From: FEN-727 sp036508635
Lineage (GTDB): Bacteria; Actinomycetota; Geothermincolia; Fen-727; Anoxymicrobiaceae
Reading direction: 5' to 3'
NCBI GenBank assembly: GCA_036508635.1
Contig: DATCGY010000298.1
Coordinates: 1-11,315, forward strand
DNA: 11,315 nucleotides
In this document: in pieces, positions 1 through 9,290 of the stretch
Layout of the letters: each line of letters opens with the position of its first letter
How positions within the stretch are numbered: the stretch's first letter is position 1
The notes under the pieces: generated by a model
Told to the model about the DNA's origin: nothing
What the model saw: the letters and a program-made list of their open reading frames with translations, nothing else
Databases searched by the model: none
Translations under genes and position numbers: made by a program

Positions 1-1
1 T

Positions 2-1420
2 TACCACCTGCGGGACATCTGGGAGCGGAACATGGGTGGCGATATCGCTATTGAGGGCATGGAGCCCGTGGAGTCTGACCAGCCTTCGCTCCTGTCTCCC
101 GACTGCGGTGCCGGCGAGTCGGAATCCCCGCGGGACGCCGCCAGGGCTTACCTGCTGAAACCGGTCCTTTACGAAAAGCTTCACGCGCTTGGAATGATCC
201 CGCTTTTCGAGTATATAGAGATGCCCCTCGTCCGCGTGCTCGAGGAGATGGAGAAGACGGGAGTCGCCCTGGACAGCATGGTGCTTCGCGACATGTCGGA
301 AGAGGCTTCGGTTGTTCTCTCCGGACTCGAGAAGGAAATCTACGCTCTTGCCGGTCGTGAATTCAACATAGGTTCGACCAGGCAGCTTGCCGGGGTCCTG
401 TTCGACGAGCTCGGCATAGCCCCGCTCAAGAAGACGAAGACCGGGTTCTCGACGGATTCGTCCGTCCTGGAAGCCCTGCGCGACGAGCACGAGATCGCCG
501 GCAAGGTCGTTGAGTACCGCGAGTACTCCAAGTTGAAGTCCACGTACTACGACGTACTTCCCACGCTCGTCTGTCCTTTGACCGGGCGGCTTCACGGATC
601 TTTTAACCAGACCGCGACCTCGACCGGCCGCATCTCCTCGAGTAACCCCAACCTCCAGAACATTCCCGTCCGCACGGAGGTGGGAAGGCGCATCAGGACG
701 GCCTTCGTACCCGGGGAGCCGGACTGGAAGATGGTCATCGCCGATTATTCACAGATCGAGCTGAGGGTTCTTGCGCACATGTCCGCTGATGCCCGCCTGC
801 TCGACTCTTTCGAGAAAGACGCGGATATACATCGCGAGACGGCGGCGAAGATATTCGGTGTCGACACCGGGGAGGTTTCCTCGGAGATGCGTCGCATGGC
901 GAAAGTCGTCAACTTCGGAGTCGTATACGGCATGGGGTACTATGGACTCTCCTCGAGGCTCGGCATCTCGATGGAGGAGGCCACGCGATACATAGACACT
1001 TATTTCGAGACCTACGAGGGCGTCAGGATATATCGGGACGACTGCATCGCACGCGCCACAAAGCTGGGATACGCGGAGACGCTGTTCGGAAGGCGTCGCT
1101 TCATTCCCGAACTCGGGAGCACGAACAGGCAGACGAAGGAGTTCGGCGAGAGGCTGGCGATCAACACACCGCTGCAGGGGACCGCCGCCGATATCATCAA
1201 GAAAGCGATGGTCGATGTTACCCGCGAGATGAAGCGAATGGAGTTGCGGGCGGCAATGACGCTACAGATACACGATGAGCTTATGTTCGAGGCCCCCGAT
1301 GACGAGCTTGAAGACCTGCAGAACGTGGTGCGCAGGTGTATGATGAATGCTGCGGATTTGCTGGTTCCACTCAAGATAGACATGGGGGTTTTTAGCAATT
1401 GGGGAGAGGCTAAGGATTAA
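2..1420 (+). CDS. polA: DNA polymerase I, C-terminal part (5'-partial)
   Basis: This is the 3' part of DNA polymerase I, which fills gaps after excision repair and replaces primers. The frame is open to the left edge (first full codon at base 2), so the ATG at 32 is an internal Met and the 5' nuclease domain lies outside the window. The polymerase domain is complete. Motif A (DYSQIELR) has its catalytic Asp at 743-745. The O-helix motif B (RRMAKVVNFGVVYG) lies at 890-931, with its Lys at 902-904. Motif C (QIHDE) has its Asp at 1274-1276. The motif B aromatic residue is Phe, as in E. coli and Taq. The remnant of the 3'-5' exonuclease domain (about 2-190) looks degenerate: it holds a Ser/Pro/Asp/Glu-rich stretch, and the usual Tyr of the Y-x3-D motif appears to be Glu (122-124), with an Asp at 134-136. 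Proofreading is therefore probably absent, as in many Pol I enzymes. Confidence 0.97.
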   Translation, partial: YHLRDIWERNMGGDIAIEGMEPVESDQPSLLSPDCGAGESESPRDAARAYLLKPVLYEKLHALGMIPLFEYIEMPLVRVLEEMEKTGVALDSMVLRDMSEEASVVLSGLEKEIYALAGREFNIGSTRQLAGVLFDELGIAPLKKTKTGFSTDSSVLEALRDEHEIAGKVVEYREYSKLKSTYYDVLPTLVCPLTGRLHGSFNQTATSTGRISSSNPNLQNIPVRTEVGRRIRTAFVPGEPDWKMVIADYSQIELRVLAHMSADARLLDSFEKDADIHRETAAKIFGVDTGEVSSEMRRMAKVVNFGVVYGMGYYGLSSRLGISMEEATRYIDTYFETYEGVRIYRDDCIARATKLGYAETLFGRRRFIPELGSTNRQTKEFGERLAINTPLQGTAADIIKKAMVDVTREMKRMELRAAMTLQIHDELMFEAPDDELEDLQNVVRRCMMNAADLLVPLKIDMGVFSNWGEAKD

Positions 1421-1509
1421 ACGGACTCCTGGCGTATCGATGTTACCGGGGCCGTAGACGACCGGGGGGGGTTCGAGGCCACCGGCTTAGCGGCGCAGTC
1501 AAGCGATGA

Positions 1510-1530
1510 GGGCGGTTTGCCCGGGTTTTT
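1510..1530 (+). terminator. weak terminator-like hairpin after polA
   Basis: A four-base GC stem (GGGC at 1510-1513, GCCC at 1519-1522) with a five-base loop is followed by GGG and then five T (1526-1530). It lies 90 bases after the polA stop and just before the rpsA promoter candidate, where a polA terminator would be expected. The stem is short and the T run is three bases away, so this is only a candidate. The rest of 1421-1547 shows no gene. It contains a run of eight G at 1464-1471. Confidence 0.2.
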
Positions 1531-1547
1531 CCGGCTAACCTTGCGGC

Positions 1548-1575
1548 TTGAAATTGGTTGTGCTATTCATATCTT
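1548..1575 (+). promoter_or_regulatory. candidate rpsA promoter
   Basis: TTGAAA at 1548-1553 (5 of 6 to the -35 consensus) is followed after 16 bases by TATCTT at 1570-1575 (4 of 6, fits TANNNT). It sits in the only AT-rich stretch of the polA-rpsA gap and would give a leader of about 28 bases that includes the rpsA ribosome binding site. It is a pattern match only. Confidence 0.35.
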
Positions 1576-1592
1576 CATACGTTCAGGCTATT

Positions 1593-1599
1593 GGAAGGA
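1593..1599 (+). promoter_or_regulatory. ribosome binding site that sets the rpsA start
   Basis: The purine-rich GGAAGGA stands 10 bases before the ATG at 1610. It supports that ATG over an in-frame TTG at 1517, which has no comparable site. The TTG would also place the coding start ahead of the promoter candidate and add 31 residues unlike S1. Confidence 0.7.
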
Positions 1600-1609
1600 A
1601 AAAAACACG

Positions 1610-3283
1610 ATGGAAGACGGCGACTTCGGACAGACCATGGAGAGCGAGGAAGAGGAAGAAAGCCTACTTACGGGAGCTGAAGCCAGAGAGTCACTTGCAA
1701 GCCTGGGGCTGACCCCGGAGGAAAGCCAGATGGTGCCCGACTATGACGGCACCATAAAGATCTTCAACGAAGGGGACATCGTAAACGGCACTGTAGTCAA
1801 GGTCGACAAGGAAGAGGTCCTTCTCGACATCGGGTACAAGTCCGAAGGTGTTATTCCCGCTAGAGAACTCTCCATACGCTACGACGTAAAACCCGCCGAC
1901 ATCGTGACCCCCGGCGATGAGCTCGAAGCCCTTGTCCTCCAGAAGGAAGACAAGGAAGGGCGCTTGATCCTTAGCAAGAAGAGGGCACAGTACGAGCGGG
2001 CATGGGGGAATATAGAGCGCATCAAAGACGAAGACGGCATCGTCGAGGGCGAAGTCATCGAGGTCGTCAAGGGCGGCTTGATCCTCGATATAGGGCTGCG
2101 CGGATTCCTTCCCGCGTCTCTGGTGGACATGCGCCGTGTCAAAGACCTCAACCAGTTCCTCGGGCGTGCCCTCGAAGCGAAGATTATCGAGCTCGACAAG
2201 AACCGAAACAACGTAGTTCTTTCGAGGAGGGCATACCTCGAAAAGCAGAAATCCTCAGAGCGCAAAGAGTTCCTCGAAAACCTCGAGAAGGGCGCAAAGT
2301 GCAGCGGAACCGTCTCGAGCATCGTGAACTTCGGCGCGTTCGTGGACCTCGGCGGTGTTGACGGGCTCATTCATATCTCAGAGCTATCCTGGAGCCATGT
2401 CGACCATCCATCGGAGGTTCTGGCGGTCGGGCAGGAGGTCATGGTCGAGATACTCGACGTCGACCTCGAGCGCGAGAGGGTTTCACTGTCGCTCAAGAAG
2501 GCGCAGGAGGATCCCTGGGAGAAGCTAGCCAAGGAGGCACCCGCGGGCTCCACTGTCCATGGAAAGGTCACCAAGCTCGTGCCGTTCGGTGCTTTTGTCG
2601 AGATCGCACCCGGGGTAGAGGGTCTCGTGCATATATCCGAGCTTGCCTGGGAACATATCGAGTTCCCCGAAGAGGTTGTTTCCGTAGGAGAAGAGGTCGA
2701 CGCCAAGATAATTGATATAGACCTCGACCGCCGGCGCATCTCTCTCAGCCTCAAGCAGCTATCTTCACCGGGTGAGGGCGACTACCGTGATTACGAAGAA
2801 GTTGAAGAGCGCCCCTCGGAGCCGGAGCTCGTCGATTCTTCCGAGTTCGAAGAGGGGGCAACGGAGAGCGGGGAGCAGGTCGAAGAGCCGCAGCGGGTCG
2901 ACATAGCTTCCGAGGCGGCCGAGATAGCTGCTGAAGTAGACCAGATCGAAGCAGGCGTCAGTTCGACCGATTACGAGGAAGACGAGGCGGTGGCAGAAGC
3001 TGTCGTCGAAGAGATCGTCGAGGAGATTGTCGAAGAAATCGTCGAAGAGGCGGTCGAAGAGGCGGTCGAAGAGGCGGTCGAAGAAGCCGTAGAAGAGGCT
3101 GCTGTTGAAGCGGTAGTAGAGGCTGTGGCCGAAGAGATAGCGGTCGAAGAGGCAGAAGCCGAGGCGTCCGAAGAGGCCGGGGATGACCAGGCCGGTGAGG
3201 TGGCCGTGCAGGAAACAGCCGAGGACGGCTCACTCGAGTCCATCCTTGCCGATATGAAGAAAAAAGGCCAGAACGAGGAATAA
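1610..3283 (+). CDS. rpsA: 30S ribosomal protein S1
   Basis: This is ribosomal protein S1, an RNA-binding protein of the 30S subunit that helps bring mRNA to the ribosome. From the ATG at 1610 it has 557 residues. Four S1 (OB-fold) domains lie at about 53-122, 140-208, 227-297 and 312-383. Domains 3 and 4 carry the classical RNA-binding pattern with FGAFV and GLVHISEL-like motifs. Domains 1 and 2 are more diverged, as expected for the ribosome-contacting copies. Four domains fit actinobacterial S1 rather than the six of E. coli. Residues from about 387 to the end form a very acidic, low-complexity tail with a VEE[IA] repeat at 466-497. The tail closes with a short basic segment (ADMKKK) near the C-terminus. 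The N-terminus is also acidic (residues 11-17). No IspH fusion or other extra domain is seen. The S1 assignment is firm; the role of the tail is unknown. Confidence 0.96.
   Translation: MEDGDFGQTMESEEEEESLLTGAEARESLASLGLTPEESQMVPDYDGTIKIFNEGDIVNGTVVKVDKEEVLLDIGYKSEGVIPARELSIRYDVKPADIVTPGDELEALVLQKEDKEGRLILSKKRAQYERAWGNIERIKDEDGIVEGEVIEVVKGGLILDIGLRGFLPASLVDMRRVKDLNQFLGRALEAKIIELDKNRNNVVLSRRAYLEKQKSSERKEFLENLEKGAKCSGTVSSIVNFGAFVDLGGVDGLIHISELSWSHVDHPSEVLAVGQEVMVEILDVDLERERVSLSLKKAQEDPWEKLAKEAPAGSTVHGKVTKLVPFGAFVEIAPGVEGLVHISELAWEHIEFPEEVVSVGEEVDAKIIDIDLDRRRISLSLKQLSSPGEGDYRDYEEVEERPSEPELVDSSEFEEGATESGEQVEEPQRVDIASEAAEIAAEVDQIEAGVSSTDYEEDEAVAEAVVEEIVEEIVEEIVEEAVEEAVEEAVEEAVEEAAVEAVVEAVAEEIAVEEAEAEASEEAGDDQAGEVAVQETAEDGSLESILADMKKKGQNEE
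3005..3100 (+). repeat. 12-bp tandem repeat in the rpsA tail
   Basis: Eight in-frame 12-base units each encode Val-Glu-Glu-Ile or Val-Glu-Glu-Ala (three Ile units, then five Ala units). The three units at 3041-3076 are identical in DNA (GTCGAAGAGGCG). The flanking units differ, partly at synonymous third positions. Decayed relatives continue to about 3165. The structure suggests repeat expansion by slippage or unequal recombination. Confidence 0.9.
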
Positions 3284-3329
3284 GCCGGGGGCTCCATTGG
3301 GACATCCTGAGGTATGGGGGCCTGCCGGC
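3284..3329 (+). other. long stem-loop in the rpsA-coaE gap
   Basis: The arm 3284-3295 can pair with 3317-3329. This gives 12 base pairs (two of them G-U) with one bulged G at 3324 and a 21-base loop. The stem starts directly after the rpsA stop and ends nine bases before the coaE ATG. No T run follows, so it is not an intrinsic terminator. It could be an RNA processing or stability element, or it could modulate coaE translation. Confidence 0.45.
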
Positions 3330-3338
3330 GACAAGTTG

Positions 3339-3962
3339 ATGGTCGTGGGCCTGACCGGAGGGATAGCCTCCGGAAAGACAGAGGTTGCAACAGAGCTGAC
3401 AAGGCGCGGAGCGCTGGTCATAGATGCCGATGAAGTTGCCCGGGATGTGGTACTCCCGGGTGCTTCTGCATACGGTCCCATCGTCAGGGAATTCGGGGAG
3501 AGCATACTCGACGCGGACGGTCAGATCGACCGGGCGGCGCTTGCTCAGATAGTATTCGGCGACGATGGCAGGCTGCTGAAACTTAACGGCATTACCCATC
3601 CGGCGATCAATCTCGAGATAATGAGACGCGTGATGGAACACGCCGACGGACTTCAGGACGGTGATACGCCGGCCGTGGTCATAGACGCCGCGCTCATTGT
3701 AGATATTGGGGCCTCGGGCATTTTCGACCTCCTTCTTGTGGTTAGCGCTGACGAGGAGACCAGGCTGCGACGGATGGTGGAAGACCGAGGCATGGACCCC
3801 TCCGAAGCAAGAGACAGGCTGTCCTCACAGATATCCGACGAGAAGCGACGGGCTATGGCCGACATGCTGATCGAAAACGACGGCACCATGGGTGAGTTGA
3901 GGGCAAAAGTGGGCAAGGTCTGGGAGGAGATAAGGCAGAGATCGCTCTCGCTCTATCCCTGA
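3339..3962 (+). CDS. coaE: dephospho-CoA kinase
   Basis: The enzyme phosphorylates the 3'-hydroxyl of dephospho-CoA with ATP, the last step of coenzyme A synthesis, in the cytoplasm. From the ATG at 3339 it has 207 residues, the usual family length. The P-loop GGIASGKT is at residues 7-14, followed by an IDADEVAR segment, an ITHPAI motif, and the RL-x3-ISDEKRR / ADMLIENDGT region typical of the CoaE lid and C-terminus. The usual PLLFE motif reads AALIVD, a mild divergence. The ATG places the P-loop at the family-standard distance, but no good ribosome binding site precedes it. An in-frame TTG at 3297, with GGGGG five bases upstream, would add 14 residues and cannot be excluded. The gene lies 55 bases after rpsA, probably in the same transcript. 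Its last 10 bases overlap the end of the opposing small gene. Confidence 0.95.
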   Translation: MVVGLTGGIASGKTEVATELTRRGALVIDADEVARDVVLPGASAYGPIVREFGESILDADGQIDRAALAQIVFGDDGRLLKLNGITHPAINLEIMRRVMEHADGLQDGDTPAVVIDAALIVDIGASGIFDLLLVVSADEETRLRRMVEDRGMDPSEARDRLSSQISDEKRRAMADMLIENDGTMGELRAKVGKVWEEIRQRSLSLYP

Positions 3963-4213
3963 GGGGCCTTTTCCTCGTCAATGCTACCGAGGAACGGGAA
4001 CATCATCTTGAGGCGGCTTTCGATCTCTTTGTCGATCTCTTCCATGTACAGGTCATAGACCGGGCACCCCAATTGCAGGCATAGCAGAAGGCTTCGCGAA
4101 CCACGGGGGTCTGAGACCTCCCAGCAGCGCTTCTTCTCGGCGTAAGCCTTGCAGTTGAGGTATTGGGCGGCTGAGCACTTCTTGATTTCCCAGCAGTTAT
4201 TTTGGTCTGTCAT
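3953..4213 (-). CDS. small six-cysteine CW-type protein, function unknown
   Basis: This 86-residue protein has no signal peptide or membrane segment. The N-terminal two thirds hold six cysteines at 7, 13, 21, 30, 45 and 50. Two of them form Cys-Trp-Glu motifs (CWEIKKC at 7-13, RCWEV at 29-33), followed by a GCPVYD motif. From memory this matches small bacterial proteins annotated as two-CW domain proteins, whose function is not established. The cysteines suggest binding of zinc or another metal, which is inference. The C-terminal third (residues 57-70) is a charged, helix-prone segment (EEIDKEIESRLK). The frame is open upstream to an ATG at 4348, but that extension has no family character and covers the promoter, so the ATG at 4213 is preferred. 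No Shine-Dalgarno sequence precedes it, and the gene may be leaderless. Its stop overlaps the coaE stop region by 10 bases, and it is divergent from uvrB. Confidence 0.8.
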   Translation of the reverse strand: MTDQNNCWEIKKCSAAQYLNCKAYAEKKRCWEVSDPRGSRSLLLCLQLGCPVYDLYMEEIDKEIESRLKMMFPFLGSIDEEKAPQG

Positions 4214-4220
4214 GAAAATC

Positions 4221-4249
4221 AAGTTAGCATTTGTTGCCACACCGGTCAA
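4221..4249 (-). promoter_or_regulatory. promoter of the small CW gene, apparently leaderless
   Basis: On the minus strand TTGACC (4249-4244) is followed after exactly 17 bases by TAACTT (4226-4221). TAACTT fits the actinobacterial TANNNT pattern and is preceded by an extended -10 TG (4229-4228). Seven bases then separate the -10 from the ATG at 4213, so the expected transcription start falls on or within a base of the A of the start codon. With no ribosome binding site present, this predicts a leaderless mRNA. Confidence 0.55.
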
Positions 4250-4307
4250 ATATCCCGCACTACGCGACGGCGTGCTTGCGCCTGGATTGCTCAGGGCGTA
4301 ATCGATG

Positions 4308-4319
4308 CTTCCATGGAAG
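4308..4319. promoter_or_regulatory. perfect 12-bp palindrome, possible operator
   Basis: CTTCCATGGAAG is a perfect palindrome near the centre of the divergent intergenic region. It lies about 45 bases before the uvrB -35 and about 58 bases before the -35 of the CW gene. It could bind a dimeric regulator of either gene. A chance occurrence in a region this size is possible (a few percent). Confidence 0.25.
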
Positions 4320-4344
4320 GTCGTCGCGGAAAACGCCGGGCTTT

Positions 4345-4355
4345 TCACCAGGTGA
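4345..4355. promoter_or_regulatory. 11-bp odd palindrome next to the uvrB -35
   Basis: TCACC and GGTGA flank a single central base and end nine bases before the uvrB -35 hexamer. The position suits an activator or repressor site. It resembles neither the LexA box of Gram-positive bacteria nor that of E. coli. Confidence 0.2.
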
Positions 4356-4364
4356 GGTTAGTCA

Positions 4365-4394
4365 TTGAACCATCAGGCATTGCACGGTTAGAAT
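4365..4394 (+). promoter_or_regulatory. candidate promoter of the uvrBAC operon
   Basis: TTGAAC (4365-4370) and TAGAAT (4389-4394; 5 of 6 to TATAAT and fits TANNNT) are separated by 18 bases. Transcription would begin near 4401 and give a leader of about 62 bases before uvrB. No SOS (LexA) box with GAAC-N4-GTTC or CTG-N10-CAG spacing is seen around it. Confidence 0.5.
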
Positions 4395-4399
4395 CTGTC

Positions 4400-4434
4400 G
4401 CGGGGTTCCGCACGGGCGTGGGATTCCTTTTTTT
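4400..4434 (+). promoter_or_regulatory. uvrB leader with two alternative hairpins and a T run
   Basis: A six-pair stem (4407-4409 and 4411-4413 with 4418-4423, G4410 bulged, loop GGGC) is followed by TTCC and seven T (4428-4434), like a weak terminator. An overlapping hairpin (GCGG 4400-4403 with CCGC 4408-4411) would exclude it. Such a pair could act as an attenuator in the uvrBAC leader, but both stems are short, so this is tentative. Confidence 0.25.
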
Positions 4435-4462
4435 GAGATACTGTTAGATGGGGTAAGCGTCT

Positions 4463-6440
4463 ATGGCGAAACTACTGACCGAGACCAGGTTCGTCCCCCA
4501 GGGCGACCAGCCGGCCGCCATAAGGGGCCTCGTTGGAGGCCTGATGGAGGACGAGCGATTCCAGGTACTGCTCGGCGTTACCGGGTCGGGCAAGACATTC
4601 ACCATGGCCAAGGTCATCGAGGAAGTCGGCAAGCGGACGCTGGTGCTTGCGCCTAACAAGACCCTGGCTGCTCAGCTTTACTCGGAGTTCCGAGAGTTCT
4701 TCCCCAAAAGCGCGGTAGAGTACTTCGTGAGTTATTACGATTACTACCAGCCCGAAGCGTACATACCGAGCACGGACACATTCATCGAAAAGGACTCCTC
4801 GATAAACGACGAGATCGACCGCCTCCGGCATGGAGCTACGAGCGCCCTGTTGTCCAGGGACGACGTTATAATTGTCGCGTCCGTCTCATGCATTTACGGC
4901 CTGGGTTCTCCCGATGAGTACATGAAGCGGATGGTGATGCTGGAAGTTGGCAAAGAGTACGACAGGGAGGCGGTCCTTCGCAAGCTCGTTGACGTCAAGT
5001 ACGAGCGGAACGACCTTGCGCCCGACCGCGGGAAGTTCAGGGTCCGGGGAGACGTCATCGACGTATTTCCCGCATACTGGGACCAGGCCATACGGATAGA
5101 TATGTTCGGTGACGAAGTCGAACGCATAACCGAGGTCGACCCGCTGACCGGAGAGGTGCTAGCGGACCTCGAGAGAACCGTGATCTGGCCGGCCACGCAC
5201 TTCCTGACGCCTTCCGACAAGCTTGAAGCGGCGCTCGAGGCTATAGAGGACGAACTGCAGGCGAGATTGGCACAGCTCGACAGGCAGGGAAAGCTCCTGG
5301 AAGCTCAGCGCTTGCAGATGAGGACCAACTACGACCTGGAGATGCTTCGCGAGACCGGGTACTGCCACGGCATCGAGAACTACAGCCGCCATCTCTCAGG
5401 GCGCAACGCCGGCGAGCCCCCATATACGCTGATCGACTTTTTCGGTGGAGATTTCCTCACGTTCATTGACGAGTCTCATGTCACCGTCCCGCAGCTATCG
5501 GGCATGCTGAACGGTGATCGCTCTCGCAAAGAGACGCTCGTCGAGCACGGATTCCGACTTCCGTCCGCGCTGGACAACAGGCCGCTTTCGCAGTCCGAAT
5601 TCTTCGACAAAGTTGGCCCGGTCATATTTGTGAGCGCGACGCCGGCGGCATGGGAGCTGGAACACTCGACGAGAGTCGTGGAACAGGTGATAAGGCCGAC
5701 CGGCCTGGTGGACCCCGAGGTCGAGGTCAGGCCTGCCGAGGGGCAGATCGACGACCTGATAGAAATGATAAGGGAACGGGTGGTCAGGAAAGAAAGGGTC
5801 CTGGTGACCACGCTGACCAAGAAGATGGCCGAGATGCTCGCGGAGTATCTTGCCGAGATGGGTATCAAAACCCGCTATCTTCACTCCGAGATCGGCACCG
5901 TCGAGCGCGTCGAAATACTGCGGGACCTGCGGGCAGGGGTCTTTGACGTGCTGGTTGGAATAAACCTTTTGAGGGAGGGTCTGGACCTGCCCGAGGTCTC
6001 CCTGGTGGCAATACTCGACGCGGACAAGCAGGGTTTTCTTCGGAGTGAGAGGAGTCTCGTACAGACTATGGGGCGCGCCAGCCGGAACATTAGCGGCAAG
6101 GTACTGCTGTACGCCCAGGATTACTCGGAGGCCATGCGAAATGCCATTGGCGAGACCCGGCGTCGCCGAGAGATGCAGACGAGGTATAACGAGGAACACG
6201 GGATAGACCCGAAGACGATACAGAAAGAGGTCAGAGACATACTCGAGGTGGCGATGGCGCCACAGGGCGAGGTCTCCGCTGACCCCGTGGAGCGGGCGAG
6301 AAGCCTCGATCCCGAGGAGCTCCAGAGGCTATTGCTGAACATGGAGGAAGAGATGCGGCTGTTGGCCGAGGAGCTCAGGTTCGAGGAAGCCGCCCAGTTA
6401 CGCGACCAGATAAAGAGGATAAGCGAGGAGCTCCTGCCTG

Positions 6441-6448
<8 letters not shown>
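4463..6448 (+). CDS. uvrB: excinuclease ABC subunit B
   Basis: UvrB is the ATP-dependent helicase-like subunit of nucleotide excision repair. It receives damaged DNA from UvrA, verifies the lesion and recruits UvrC for incision. The 661 residues match family length. Walker A GVTGSGKT is at 38-45, the damage-clamping beta-hairpin (YDYYQPEAYIP) at about 92-102, and the Walker B motif DESH at 336-339. GINLLREGLD and the helicase motif VI QTMGRASRN lie in the second RecA-like domain. The last 40 or so residues form the UVR domain that contacts UvrC. The ATG at 4463 is preceded by a weak GGGG at 4450-4453 and gives the standard N-terminus. A tiny ATG-GGG-TAA frame sits at 4448-4456. It is the first gene of the uvrBAC operon and overlaps uvrA by eight bases. 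All motifs appear intact. Confidence 0.98.
6425..6430 (+). promoter_or_regulatory. ribosome binding site that sets the uvrA GTG start
   Basis: GAGGAG inside the last codons of uvrB lies 10 bases before a GTG at 6441. It supports this GTG, eight bases before the end of uvrB. The nearby ATG at 6445 is in another frame. Confidence 0.65.

Positions 6449-9286
<2,838 letters not shown>

Positions 9287-9290
<4 letters not shown>

Noticed and set aside
1464..1471. Run of eight G as a possible phase-variable tract
   Set aside because: It is in non-coding DNA well upstream of the rpsA promoter candidate and shifts no reading frame.
2958..3641. Minus-strand frames rich in Pro/Arg/Leu or Ser/Thr opposite the rpsA tail
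   Set aside because: They are the antisense reading of the repetitive acidic tail and show only low complexity.
3971..3994. Perfect 7-bp inverted repeat (TTCCTCG, 10-base loop, CGAGGAA) near the coaE end
   Set aside because: Considered as a terminator for either strand, but no T run follows on either strand and it lies in codons of the CW gene. It may still fold in RNA.
4214..4348. N-terminal extension of the CW protein to an ATG at 4348
   Set aside because: The added 45 residues look like translated non-coding DNA and would place coding sequence over a good promoter.
4360..4410. Possible SOS box before uvrB (GAAC at 4367, GTTC at 4405)
   Set aside because: The two halves are far apart and neither is paired at the required four-base spacing. 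No CTG-N10-CAG site is present either.
4202..4447. 81-codon + strand open frame across the divergent intergenic region
   Set aside because: It overlaps the start of the CW gene and both promoter candidates, has no ribosome binding site, and its product has no recognisable features.
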